Shown here in pieces: positions 1 to 10,200 of a stretch of DNA of 40,556 bases. The translations under genes and the position numbers were made by a program. The stretch lies in NCBI GenBank assembly GCA_947371955.1, contig CANBRQ010000017.1, positions 1 to 40,556 of the forward strand, in the 5' to 3' direction. Origin of the DNA: Paracoccaceae bacterium (GTDB lineage Bacteria; Pseudomonadota; Alphaproteobacteria; Rhodobacterales; Rhodobacteraceae). Position 1 is the stretch's first letter. Each line of letters begins with the position of its first letter. Under the pieces are notes generated by a model that worked only from the letters and a program-made list of their open reading frames with translations, searched no databases and had not been told where the DNA came from.

Positions 1-295
1 CGGCGGCCAGAAGGCCCACGGCGATCATGCTGTCATTGCCGTCCATCGTCTTCATCGCCACCGCACTGGCCAGGCCGATGTTGGCCGGCAGCGAGAGGTC
101 AACGTTGCCGGGGCCCAACGTGATGACGAACATCTGCCCCAGCCCCACGATCACCGTGAAGACCGCCAAGGACAGCGCCGCAGTGATCATGCCGCCAGCG
201 CCATAGCCTCCTGTGAAGATCACGGCGGCCAGCCAGACGATCAAAGCGCCGATGAAGGACCAGATCCACGGGGTTGCGAAGAGCTTTTTCATCAT
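1..295 (-). CDS. Sugar ABC transporter permease, CUT2/RbsC type (partial, runs off left edge)
   Basis: Only the first 98 or so residues are present; the gene continues past the left edge. The protein starts MMKKLFATPW, followed by a hydrophobic segment near residues 12-30 and a second one with the GQMFVIT motif near residues 52-58. This is followed by GNVDLSLPAN, matching the (D/N)LS region of RbsC-type permeases (BPD_transp_2 family). The ATG at 295 overlaps the stop of the preceding permease (ATGA), so it is translationally coupled to it. It is the second permease of the importer, so the membrane channel is probably a heterodimer rather than the homodimer usual for RbsC. The substrate cannot be read from the sequence; a pentose, hexose or similar polyol is usual for this family. 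Confidence 0.88.
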   Translation of the reverse strand, partial: MMKKLFATPWIWSFIGALIVWLAAVIFTGGYGAGGMITAALSLAVFTVIVGLGQMFVITLGPGNVDLSLPANIGLASAVAMKTMDGNDSMIAVGLLAA

Positions 296-1254
296 GCGCC
301 TTTCCGGCCGATCAAGGCGCGTGCTGCCAGCACAGTGATCAGGATCACGCCGTTGGCCGCCACCTGCCAATCCGGCGGGATGTGCATGAAGGTCAGCAAA
401 GGCGAGGCCGCCAGAGCCAGTGTTAACGCGCCAATCACCGCTCCGATGGGCGACACGCGCCCGCCGACAAACTCACCCCCGCCCAGAATAACCCCGGCGA
501 TGGACAAGAGCGTATAACCATTGCCGATATTGGCATCCGCCGAGGTGGTGATGCCGATCAGCGCCATGCCTGAGATCACGCCGAACGTCCCGGTCAGGGC
601 GAACATCACGACCTTGGTTTTCAGAAGCGACCATCCGGCTCGGCCAATCGCCTGCTGATTGCCGCCCGCCCCGCGCAACACCGCACCATAGGCGCTGCGC
701 ATCAGCGCGAAATGGACGACCAGCGCAATCACTACGGCGGCGACGATCGGAAATGGCACGAAAGGCGTCTGGAACCCCATGAAACCTTTGAGCCAATCCG
801 GCGCGGAACCGCCGGGCTTTGGCAGGATCAGGATCGCCAGCCCCTGCCAGACGAAGCTCATCCCCAAGGTGACGACGATGGAGGGCAGATTGCGCAGGTG
901 GATCAGAGCGCCAAGACCGGCATAGACCCCGACGGCAGCCACCAAAATCAGCATCCCCAGCCATGGCGTATCGTGTAGATAGGTCGCGGTGACGCAGCCG
1001 ACAAAACCGACGAAGGTGCCAATCGACAGGTCCAACTCGTTGATCGTGATGACAAACATCTGCGCCACGGTGGCGAGCGCTATCGGGATGGCAAGGTTCA
1101 GCATCAGGCTGAAGCCGAAATAGCTTATGGCCCTTGGGTTCAGCCAGGCAATTGCCAGCAGGATCAGCGTCATCGACAGCGCGGGCAGCATGGTCCGCAG
1201 CAAGCGCCCGGTATTCAGGGGGCGCCGGGCTGCGGTCTGGTCAAGGACGGTCAT
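292..1254 (-). CDS. Sugar ABC transporter permease, CUT2/RbsC type
   Basis: A 320-residue inner-membrane permease with about eight to ten hydrophobic segments. It carries the family hallmark AQMFVITINELDLSIG near residues 63-78 and the cytoplasmic coupling region GGNQQAIGRAGW near residues 197-208, which contacts the ATPase. The length is normal for RbsC/XylH-type proteins. Its ATG at 1254 overlaps the ATPase stop (ATGA), and its own stop overlaps the next permease, so the four genes form one tight leftward operon. The role is passage of a sugar-like solute delivered by the binding protein at 2733-3746. Family assignment is firm; the substrate is unknown. Confidence 0.92.
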   Translation of the reverse strand: MTVLDQTAARRPLNTGRLLRTMLPALSMTLILLAIAWLNPRAISYFGFSLMLNLAIPIALATVAQMFVITINELDLSIGTFVGFVGCVTATYLHDTPWLGMLILVAAVGVYAGLGALIHLRNLPSIVVTLGMSFVWQGLAILILPKPGGSAPDWLKGFMGFQTPFVPFPIVAAVVIALVVHFALMRSAYGAVLRGAGGNQQAIGRAGWSLLKTKVVMFALTGTFGVISGMALIGITTSADANIGNGYTLLSIAGVILGGGEFVGGRVSPIGAVIGALTLALAASPLLTFMHIPPDWQVAANGVILITVLAARALIGRKGA

Positions 1255-2696
1255 GCTGAAGCCTCGGCGAAGGAGGAATGGATGATCTTCTCCTCGGTCA
1301 ACTCGCTGTGGTCCAAAGCGGCGACGATCTGGCCATTGCGGAAGACATAGACGCGGTCGCAGTTGTCCAGCTCATCCGTTTCTGTCGTATACCACAGGAA
1401 GGTGCGGCCATTCTGCGCCTCAGACCGGATGAGCTCGTAGACATCCAGCTTGGTGCCGATATCAACACCGCGCATCGGGTCGTCCATCAGGATCACATCC
1501 GCATCAGACCCCAAGGCCCGGGCAAACAGCGCCTTTTGCTGGTTGCCCCCGGACAGCGACAGGATGTTGTTGTCCAGATCATCGGTCCGGATGCCGATCT
1601 TTTCACGCCAGCTGGAGGCCATCGCCGCCTCGGCATCCGCCGCGATGAAGAGGCCGCGCCGCAAGGTGCCAAGCGAGCGGACCGAGATATTCTTGGCAAT
1701 CGACCACAGGGGAAATATGCCATCCGTCTGCCTGTCGCCGGCCACCAAGGCGACGCCTCCCGTGACCTGCGCCCCGCCATGGCCACCAGCCGCCTCGAAC
1801 ACCTGCATCAGCATACGGGTCTGGCCGTGGCCCGCGAGCCCCGCCAATCCGATGATCTCACCCTTGCGGGCCTGCAACCCAATCGCGCCGGGAACCGACA
1901 CGACCACCGGTTGCGTATTCTCCGACACGGTGCGCGCTGTCTTTGCGTGCAACCGCGCCCCGCCCATGGCGGCAACCAGACTTTCGCGCGTCAGCCCTTG
2001 CGCGACCGCATCCGCCACCACCTTGCCATCCCGCATCACGACAACGCGGTCGCTGGTCTCCAGAATTTCGCCGAGGATATGCGAGATCAGAATGCAGCTG
2101 ATCCCCTTTGCCACCGCGCGCCGCACATGCGCCAGCAATTGCCGCGCCGTTTCAGCGTCCAGCGACGAGGTCGGCTCGTCCAGGATCACCAGATGCAGCG
2201 GGTCGTCGGTGACAGTGAAGGCGCGCGCCACTTCGACCATCTGGCGCTGGCCGATGGCCAGATCGCCCACGATATCTTGCGGGCTAAGCCCATGGCCGGG
2301 GAAAATCTCATCCAGACTGGCCCGGATCAAATCCGCCGCCCGCCGCGCTCCGCCCCAACCGCTGAGGGCCGCATGGCTGACCCGGGTGTTCTCGGCCACA
2401 CTGAGGTTGGGGCACAGCGACAGTTCCTGAAACACGCAGCGCACCCCCAGGGAGCGGGCGCGTTGAATCGTCCAGGCGGTCTGCGCCGCCCCGTCAATCG
2501 CGATTTGGCCATGGTCCGGCGAGACTGTGCCGGCCAGAATTCCCATCAAAGTCGACTTGCCGGCCCCGTTGTGGCCGACAAGCCCGATGCATTCGCCGGA
2601 GCGGACCGCAAGGTCCACTCCGTCAAGGGCGCGGACGGCGCCATAGCTTTTCCGGGCGCCGTCCAGCTTTGCAACGCTGCGCGCGGGATCAGTCAT
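1251..2696 (-). CDS. Sugar ABC transporter ATP-binding protein with two ATPase domains (RbsA/MglA type)
   Basis: This is the energy-coupling ATPase of the CUT2 importer, with two nucleotide-binding domains in one chain as in RbsA, XylG and MglA. The first domain has Walker A GHNGAGKS, a signature variant LAIGQRQM and Walker B LVILDEPTS. The second has a degenerate Walker A (GLAGHGQTR), a good signature LSGGNQQK and Walker B VILMDDPMRGVD, the asymmetry normal for this family. I chose the ATG at 2696 (481 aa); an in-frame TTG at 2705 would add three residues. No strong ribosome-binding site is visible before either, so coupling to the upstream binding-protein gene is possible. The stop overlaps the downstream permease start. 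Confidence 0.93.
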   Translation of the reverse strand: MTDPARSVAKLDGARKSYGAVRALDGVDLAVRSGECIGLVGHNGAGKSTLMGILAGTVSPDHGQIAIDGAAQTAWTIQRARSLGVRCVFQELSLCPNLSVAENTRVSHAALSGWGGARRAADLIRASLDEIFPGHGLSPQDIVGDLAIGQRQMVEVARAFTVTDDPLHLVILDEPTSSLDAETARQLLAHVRRAVAKGISCILISHILGEILETSDRVVVMRDGKVVADAVAQGLTRESLVAAMGGARLHAKTARTVSENTQPVVVSVPGAIGLQARKGEIIGLAGLAGHGQTRMLMQVFEAAGGHGGAQVTGGVALVAGDRQTDGIFPLWSIAKNISVRSLGTLRRGLFIAADAEAAMASSWREKIGIRTDDLDNNILSLSGGNQQKALFARALGSDADVILMDDPMRGVDIGTKLDVYELIRSEAQNGRTFLWYTTETDELDNCDRVYVFRNGQIVAALDHSELTEEKIIHSSFAEASA

Positions 2697-2732
2697 GATG
2701 GACAAGGGTGACCGATGTCGCGGGCAGGTTTA

Positions 2733-3746
2733 TCACTTCATGTTCGCCTTGATGGCGGCCAGCGATTCTTCCATCGTGTATTCGTGGCTGGCCACGCCGC
2801 CCTCAGCAATGTTGGGCAGTTCGGCTTCGAAGTCGTCTTGGGTGAAGGCCAGATAGGGCACCAAGAGGTCATGCGGAATGTCCGTGCGGCCATCCAGAAC
2901 CTGCTGCGCGACCCAGAACGCCAGCGAGGAAACGCCCGGCGCGATGGAGGCGGACCAGGTCGTGTAGCCGTCCTTGGCCTTCTGCTCGGACCACCACTTC
3001 AGTTCGTCCTGCCGGTTGCCCATGATGATGGTCGGACGCGGCTTGCCCGCAGCGGCGAAAGCCTGCGCAGCACCATAGCCGTCACCGCCTTGGTCCACGA
3101 TGCCCACAACGTCGGGCAGCGAGGGCAAAACGGTCGCAACCGCTTTCTGCGCGGTGGTCTGGTCCCAATCGCCGGTGACCGAGTTCACGATGGTGAATTC
3201 CGGATGGGCTGCGACGCCTTCCAGAATACCCGCGTGGATTTCTTCGTCGATCGAAGTGCCGGCCAGACCACGGATTTCCAGAAGGTTCCCGCCCTTGGGC
3301 TGGAACTTGGCCATCTCTTCCACTTCCTGACGGCCCATCGCCTTGAAGTCGACGACGACGCGGTAGGCGCAGGGTTCGGTCACGATGCCGTCGAAGGACA
3401 CGACGACGATGCCAGCATCGCAGGCCTGCTTGACCGCGCCATTCAGCGCATCAGGCGAACCGGCGTTGATAACGATGCCGTTGTAGCCCTGCAGGATCAG
3501 GTTCTGGATCTGCGCCGCCTGGGTCGGGACTTCCTTGTCGGCGGTGGTGAAGACGTCAGAGGCGGCGACAACCTTGTCGGCCACGGCCTTCTCGGACACT
3601 TTGCCATAGCTGGTCAGCATGGCCTGACGCCACGAGTTGCCGGCATAGTTGTTTGAGAACGCGATTTTCATAGAAGACGTATCGGCAAAGCTGGCCGTCG
3701 AGGCGGCGGACAAGAGCAGTGCCGCAAGTGCGAGCTTGGTTTTCAT
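2733..3746 (-). CDS. Periplasmic sugar-binding protein of CUT2 ABC importer
   Basis: A 337-residue substrate-binding protein (Peripla_BP_4 / type 1 periplasmic fold). It begins with a Sec signal peptide, MKTKLALAALLL, with probable cleavage after ASFA near residue 21. The mature protein starts KIAFSNNYAGNSWRQ, the typical first strand and ligand loop. The segment NLILQGYNGIVINAGSP near residues 82-98 is the family's conserved hinge-side motif. The ATG at 3746 has a strong ribosome-binding site, AGGGAGG, about nine bases upstream. It is the first gene of the leftward operon and should bind the sugar or polyol in the periplasm. The ligand is not predictable from sequence alone. Confidence 0.92.
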   Translation of the reverse strand: MKTKLALAALLLSAASTASFADTSSMKIAFSNNYAGNSWRQAMLTSYGKVSEKAVADKVVAASDVFTTADKEVPTQAAQIQNLILQGYNGIVINAGSPDALNGAVKQACDAGIVVVSFDGIVTEPCAYRVVVDFKAMGRQEVEEMAKFQPKGGNLLEIRGLAGTSIDEEIHAGILEGVAAHPEFTIVNSVTGDWDQTTAQKAVATVLPSLPDVVGIVDQGGDGYGAAQAFAAAGKPRPTIIMGNRQDELKWWSEQKAKDGYTTWSASIAPGVSSLAFWVAQQVLDGRTDIPHDLLVPYLAFTQDDFEAELPNIAEGGVASHEYTMEESLAAIKANMK

Positions 3747-3820
3747 TGGTGATTTCCTCCCTATTTTCCACCGACATGATTCCGCTTCTCTGGCAGACCG
3801 GGTGGCGCAGGCACCTTCAC

Positions 3821-3834
3821 ACTAGCATGTTAGT
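3821..3834. promoter_or_regulatory. Candidate operator ACTAGCATGTTAGT upstream of sugar ABC operon
   Basis: A 14-bp dyad with perfect ACTA/TAGT arms around GCATGT, about 75 bp upstream of the binding-protein start. It lies in the only sizeable leader of the leftward operon, so it could bind its repressor (LacI, GntR or similar). No regulator gene for this importer is in the window. A single site; inference from symmetry and position only. Confidence 0.35.
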
Positions 3835-3942
3835 TAGTCAATTCTCAAAAACGGGTGCAGGGCCTTGAAAAGTCGTGACAAGACCCCGATCGCAGGCAGG
3901 TCCGCGAACCGACCTGCTCAGGAGGAAGCCCGACTGGAACGC

Positions 3943-4041
3943 CGTATCTTCGTGATCGTGCGCATCAAAGCGAAGAAGGACAGAAAGGCCTGCGTCACTG
4001 AAATGAGACCTCCGTTAGCTGCTTTGCAGGCCCGGGATCCG
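3943..4041 (+). pseudogene. Possible remnant of an antibiotic-biosynthesis-monooxygenase-like (ABM) domain
   Basis: About 33 codons in the plus frame read RIFVIVRIKAKKDRKA and then a helical stretch, resembling the first strand and helix of the small ABM/ferredoxin-like monooxygenase fold (about 95 aa when intact). A GGAGG sits at 3921-3925. The similarity is lost afterwards and no proper start codon is present at the domain edge. It may be a decayed gene or a chance match. The rest of the 3747-4208 intergenic stretch holds promoter-type elements listed separately and nothing else I recognise. Confidence 0.2.
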
Positions 4042-4102
4042 CCGTTTCTTGTTACGTCCCTGCTCCCCCAGCGCGTCCGACCGTCTTTGCAACGCCTGCG
4101 TT

Positions 4103-4120
4103 GTGCGGGAAGACCCGCAC
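4103..4120 (+). other. Perfect 7-bp stem hairpin in the leader of the RTX gene
   Basis: GTGCGGG and CCCGCAC pair perfectly around a 4-base AAGA loop, about 90 bp before the RTX start codon. No U-tract follows, so it is not a standard intrinsic terminator. It may be a 5'-leader structure or chance. Confidence 0.3.
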
Positions 4121-4173
4121 GGAACCGGGCCGGATAATCGCAGTTGTCAGACCGACAGATGGCCCCCTATGGT

Positions 4174-4191
4174 CAAATCCTAGCAGATTTG
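4174..4191. promoter_or_regulatory. Inverted repeat CAAATC-N6-GATTTG just upstream of the RTX gene
   Basis: Perfect 6-bp arms separated by six bases, ending 17 bp before the proposed ATG at 4209. Position and symmetry suit an operator or a leader hairpin near the translation start. The following sequence (AAAATTTGGG) is AT-rich relative to its surroundings. Confidence 0.3.
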
Positions 4192-4208
4192 AAAATTTGG
4201 GTGCCATT

Positions 4209-7200
4209 ATGACGACGATCACTGCTTTGACCGCATCAAGCATCAAGACCGCTGCGTTTTGGCCTGTTACCAGCGGTGCCACCATCGCCAGCGTCAGCCA
4301 GCAGACGACGACCAGCTATCAGGTTCTGCTGTCAAACGGATTTTCGCTGCATTACGTCGGAACCGGCTTCACCTATTCCGGCTCTCCCGCCGTGCCGACC
4401 GGTGGCACCTACACAACGATTGAACTCTTGAACACCGGGCTGACGGTCATAGGCCTGCTGGATGGCGCCGCTGGTGCGCTTGCGGCTATCATGACGGGTG
4501 ACCCTTCGCTGGCGGTCCTGTCCGGCAATGATACCCTGACCGGCGGCGCGGGCAATGACATCCTGAAGGCGCGCGACGGCGACGACGTGATCTTCGATAC
4601 GGTGGGCACCGCGACGCAGATCGACGGCGGCAACGGCAACGACCTGATCATCATCGGCGGCCTCTTCACCAGCGGTACCATCGCGGGGGGTGCCGGCGGT
4701 GCCGATACGCTGGTGGCGGGGCAAAGCAACCTTTCGCTCTTGACGCTGACCGGGCTCGAAGTGTTGCACACGAATTTCGGGGCCACCATGGCGACGGCCG
4801 CGCAGTTCGAAGAGTTCGACACCATCCGCATGGATCAGGCCCATACGGTCGAGGCGGTTACTCTGGTCGTGGCCGCAAGCGGGGCGGCGACGGCGCTGGA
4901 TCTGGCCGGCGCATTGGGCCTGCGCGCCGTCAACCTGACCGGATCGGACGATGCAGAGAATATCACCACCGGGTCAGGTACGGATTCAATCTCGGCGGGT
5001 GCCGGCGATGACAGCGTGTCGGGCGGGGATGGAGCCGACACGATCGAGGGCCTGGGGGGCAATGACACCCTGCGCGGCGGTGCCGATGCCGACCGTCTGG
5101 ACGGAGGGGCGGGAAGTGACAGCCTTGACGGCGGCGACGGCAGCGACGTGATCATTGACAACGCGGGTGATGCGCAAGGCTTCGGTGGCACCTCGTTCAT
5201 CGAGGGAGGGCTGCGCAATGATGCCATCATCATCGGTGCCGCCAAGTTCGCCGACGGCACGATCAACGGGGGCGATGGCACAGACACCCTGTTTGCCGAG
5301 GGCGATTTCCATGCTCTGACTCTAACTGGTCTCGAAGTGTTGCAGACGGGCTTTGGCGCCATCATCGCCACCGCAGCACAACTGGAGGTCTTCGATACCA
5401 TCCGCTTTGATGGGGCCCATCTCACGGACCGGCCAACGATCAACCTGTTCGCCACCGGCGCCGTCGCCAGTATTGACCTTGCGGACGAGCTAAACTCCGA
5501 TGGGCCGCGCGGGGTCAATCTGAACGGGTCCTCGGATGCCGAAAACATCACGACGGGCGAGGGTGCGGATTCCATCTTTGCCGGTGATGGAGACGACACG
5601 GTGGACGCTGGTCGGGGCAATGACACGATCGGCGGCGACGGTGGGGTGAATACGATCTCTTTCGTCACCGCCACCTGGGACATATCGATCGACCTGTCCG
5701 GATTTGCCCATGCCGGGGCCAATGGCTCGGACATCCTCAGCAATTTCCAGAATGCCATCGGCGGGTCGGGGAACGATGTGATCAACGGCACGATCATCGC
5801 CAACCGGCTGGAGGGTGGTGAGGGCAATGACCTGATCGATGGTGACCGGCAGAACGATCAGGCTGGCGGCAACGACAGCCTGTTTGGCGGCGCGGGCGAT
5901 GATGTGATCATCGACAAGTACGGCAGCGTCGCCCAGATCTTCGGCGGCACCGGCAGCGACCGCATTTCACTTGCCCAGGACAATGTCTTGATCTCGCCAA
6001 CCTCTGGCGTCGTCGACGGGGGCGAGGATGCGAATGGGCTGGATGACGACATCCTGATCCTAAGCGCCGCCAGCAACAACCTGAACGCGCTGAACGTCAC
6101 CGGCTTCGAAAGCCTGTTCGCCGGCAGCACCGAGGTTTTCGGCACCGCCGTTGATTTCGCGGCCTTCAAGCGGATCGCCTTCAACGATGTGTTCCCGCTC
6201 AACCCGATCAAGCTGACCCTTCTGGCCAGCGGCGAGACAACCGTGGTTGATCTGGCAGCCGCTTTGACCGCGGGCGCCGCCAGTTCGGCAAGGATTACCG
6301 GGACTGGCGATTCAGAGGCGATCTTCACCGGCACCGGCAATGACAGCGTGTCAGGCGGCCTAGGCGACGATACACTGGGCGCAGGTGCGGGCAATGATAC
6401 GCTCAGCGGTGGTTTGGGCGTGGATACCTTCCGCTTCAATGCCTTCGGCTTCGGCAGCGACCTGATCACCGATTTCACCCGGACGGCGCAGGCCGCTGGG
6501 GCGCATGATGTCATCGACCTTGGCGGTCTGAACCTGACCTTTGCCGATCTGACGCTGTCAGTTCTATCCGGCACGACGACGATCACCTTTACGGGCCACG
6601 CTGGCGATCAGATCGTTCTGTCCAATACCTCCGGTCTGATTGCCAGCGACTTCAACTTTCAGGGACCGGGGCCGCGCAACTTCATTGGCAATGCGCAGGG
6701 CAATACGGCGGATGCCGGGGCCGGCGTTCTGACCGGGTTTGTCGGCGGCACCATTGCCGATCTTCAGGATGGGTTCGGCGATCATTTCTTCGGCAACGGC
6801 GGCGCGGATTCCATTCTGGCCGGTGCAGGCAATGACACGGTAGAGGGCGGCAACGGCCCCGACACGCTGAACGGCGGCGCGGGCGATGACACGATCATAG
6901 GCGGCGTGGGCAGCGATCTGCTGTTCGGGGGCGAGGGCATCAACACCGTCAGCTACGCGACGCAGGGGGCGGCGGTCCGTGTCAACCTGTCGCTTGCCGT
7001 GATCGTGGCCAGCGGGGCCGGGTCTAACGACACTCTGCAAGGCTTCGCCAACGTGATCGGAACCGATTTCGATGACCTGATCTCTGGAGATGCCGCCAAC
7101 AACCGGCTGGAGGGTGGCGCAGGGCGTGACACTCTGTTCGGGGGCGCGGGCGATGACACGTTGAAGGGTGGTGCCGGAGCGGATGCTTTGAGCGATTCCA

Positions 7201-10200
7201 CCGGGATCGTGTCGATTGACGCGGGGGCGGACAATGACCGGATCATCATTCGCGGCGCATCCACCGGTACGATCGATGGCGGCGATGGTACGGATTCCTT
7301 GAGCGTGGGGCCTAGCACCGGTGAAACATCAACCTCGCTGAACGGCTTCACGATCAGCCAGATCGAGGTGCTGGACGCGGGCGCAGGCCTTGTTGCTGCC
7401 TCCGCCGCCCAGTTCGAGGCCTTCGACCTTATCCGCGTCAACGATATTGCAGAGGCCGGGCGTGTTCGGCTGAGTTTGCTCGCCTCTGGCAGCCCGACCA
7501 CGCTGGATCTGGCGGCAGAGTTGAATGGCGGCAGTGTCGGACGCGCGGTCGATCTGTTCGGCTCCGGTGACGACGAGGTCCTGACTCTGGGCGCGGGCAA
7601 CGATACGGCCAGCGGCAACGACGGCAATGACTCGCTGTTCGGCGGCGCGGGACAGGATCAGCTTCTGGGAGAATCCGGGAATGACTTCCTGGTCGGCCTG
7701 ACGGGTAATGACACCTTGGTCGGCGGCCTCGGGAACGATTCCTTCAGCGGCGGCGACAACGACGACCTGATTGTCGACTTTGCCGGTACAACAACGCAAA
7801 TCAGTGGCGACAACGGCGATGACGTGATCCGGTTGGGTGGCAACGTCTTTGCCTCGGGTATCATCGGCGGTGGGTCTGGGAATGACACGCTGAACACCGG
7901 ATCTGCCAATGACCTGAGCGGCCTGACCCTCTCGCTACTGGAAGTGCTGGAGACGGGCACCGGAAAGGTGACGGCAAAGGCCAACCAGTTCGCCGGATTC
8001 TCGATCATCCGGCAGGATGGGGTCGTTCCGACTGCGTTTGTCACACTTGACCTGAAGTCGACGGGGGTGAACCAGACGCTTAACCTCGCAGCTGCGCTGG
8101 CTGCCGGTGGCGGGCCGCGCGGTGTTGTCCTGACCGGCAGTTCCGACAACGAGACCCTGACGACCGGGGTTGGCGATGACACGCTGAACGGCAACGGCGG
8201 CAACGACGTGCTGCGTGGCGGCGATGGCAATGACGCGATTTCCGATAGCGTCGGCACGACGGTATCGATGGATGGCGGACTAGGGGACGACATCCTGCTT
8301 CTGGGCACGACCCCCTTCGCGTCGGGCAAGGTCGAGGGTGGCGATGGGACGGACCTGCTGCGCGTTATCGGCGATGTGTCAAAGCTGACCATCGCCAATG
8401 TCGAAATTCTTGAGGCGCCTGGAAGCGTTCTGGCCTTCGCCGGGCAACTGGAGGCGTTTGACACCATCCGGGTGGCTGCTGGCTTACCGACCGCCCGTGT
8501 CGCATTGACACTGGTGGCGACCGGCGGTCCCATGGTTCTGGACCTGACAGACGAGTTGAACGGAACCGACGGGCCGCAGGGGGTCATTCTGACAGGCTCC
8601 GCTGACAATGAGACCCTGATCACGGGTGAAGGGGCTGACATCGTCACAGGAGGCGGCGGGGTCAATTTGATGATCAGCGCTGGCGGCGACGACAGCATTA
8701 CCGCCACCGGGCAGGATTCCGTTGACGCGGGCACCGGGAACGACACGATCAATGTGGTCTTTGGCAACTCGCCCGCCGGGTCGCTGAACGGCGGGGACGG
8801 GGTGGATACACTTATCACGGCCACGAAATCGCTGACGCAGGCCAGCTTGCTTGGGTTGGAGGTGTTGCAAACCCAAGAAGGTGGCACGGTGACCGCCCGT
8901 GCCGCCCAGTTCGAGGCGTTTGACACGATCCGGTCCGGCGATGGTTCAGTTGCCGAGCGGCTGACGACGGTGAATTTGATCCTTGCCGCTTCGGGCGCCT
9001 CGACCGTGGTGGACCTTGCGTCAGAGTTGAACTCTGGTGGCGGCCCCCGTGGTGTGGTTCTGAACGGCAGCGCGGATGCCGAGCGGATAACTACAGGCGG
9101 AGGGGCTGATCTGATCAACGGCCAAGGCGGCAACGACACGATCTTTGCAGGCTTTGGCGATGATACGCTGTTTCTGAAGATCGGCAACTTCATCAGGGCA
9201 AATGGCGGCGGCGACAATGACCGCTTCGTCATTGTCGGCACCGGGGTCTTCATTGGTGCCACCGGCGTTCTGAACGGCGGCGATGGAATCGACACGCTGG
9301 AGGGTGATGGCCGGTCTATCACCGGCCTGCAATTCTCGCTGATCGAGACCTTGACCACCGGCAGTTCAGGCGTCTTTGCCACAGCCGGACAGTTGGAAAA
9401 GTTCAACACAATCCAGGCTGCATCACTGCAACCGACAGGCACTGCTGTGGTTTCGCTTGTGTCCAACGGGGCGAGCGCGGTGCTGGATCTGGCCGGGGAA
9501 CTGACCTCGGGCGGGGTGCGCGGCATCAACCTGACCGCGACGGCCGCAGATGAGACGATCACGACAGCGGATGGCAATGACACGCTGATCCTCGGCGGTG
9601 GTGCCGATACGGCCAACACGGCGGGCGGCAACGACACCATCACCGACACCGAGGGCGCCACGCTGACCATCGACGCGGGCCTTGGCAATGACGCGATCAT
9701 CATCAACCACGCGGTCTTCACCTCGGGCAGCATTGCGGGCAACGACGGCAGCGATGCGCTGTCGGCTGAGGGGGTCAATCTCTCGCTTCTGACCCTCAGC
9801 GGGCTGGAGGTTCTGAATGTAGGGACAGGCCTGCAGGCGACGGCCAGCCAGTTGCAGAAGTTCGCCGTCATACGTTTTGGCGGGGGATTGGCTGCGATCA
9901 ACAGCGTCCATCTGGACCTTGTGGGGCAGGGCAGACCCTCGGTTCTGGATCTGTCGGATCAGCTGTTGGCTGGCGGGCGCCGAGCCGTGGCGCTGATCGG
10001 GACGCAGGACAACGAAGCGCTGACGACCGGCACGCGCGATGACAGCATCGACGGCGGCGCTGGCCGCGATCGGATCAATGCGGGCGCGGGCAATGACGTG
10101 CTGCTGGGCGGGGCTGGCGTCGACTCGCTGTTCGGCCAGCAGGGCAACGATACGCTGGGCGGCGGTGACGACGCGGATCAACTGACCGGAGGCGCCGGCG

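Noticed and set aside
1278-2711. Plus-strand 477-codon open frame opposite the double ATPase gene
   Set aside because: Complement of a well-supported ABC ATPase gene; composition is His/Arg/Asp-rich shadow sequence with no motif.
7658-9901. Long minus-strand open frame (747 codons) opposite the RTX gene, and several similar ones
   Set aside because: It is low-complexity Ser/Pro/Ala-rich sequence created by reading the repetitive, GC-rich RTX codons backwards; no ribosome-binding site, no domain, and the plus strand is clearly coding.
4497-10200. CRISPR-like or satellite DNA repeats
   Set aside because: The periodicity is explained by RTX nonapeptide codons and protein modules; there are no identical DNA repeats with unique spacers.
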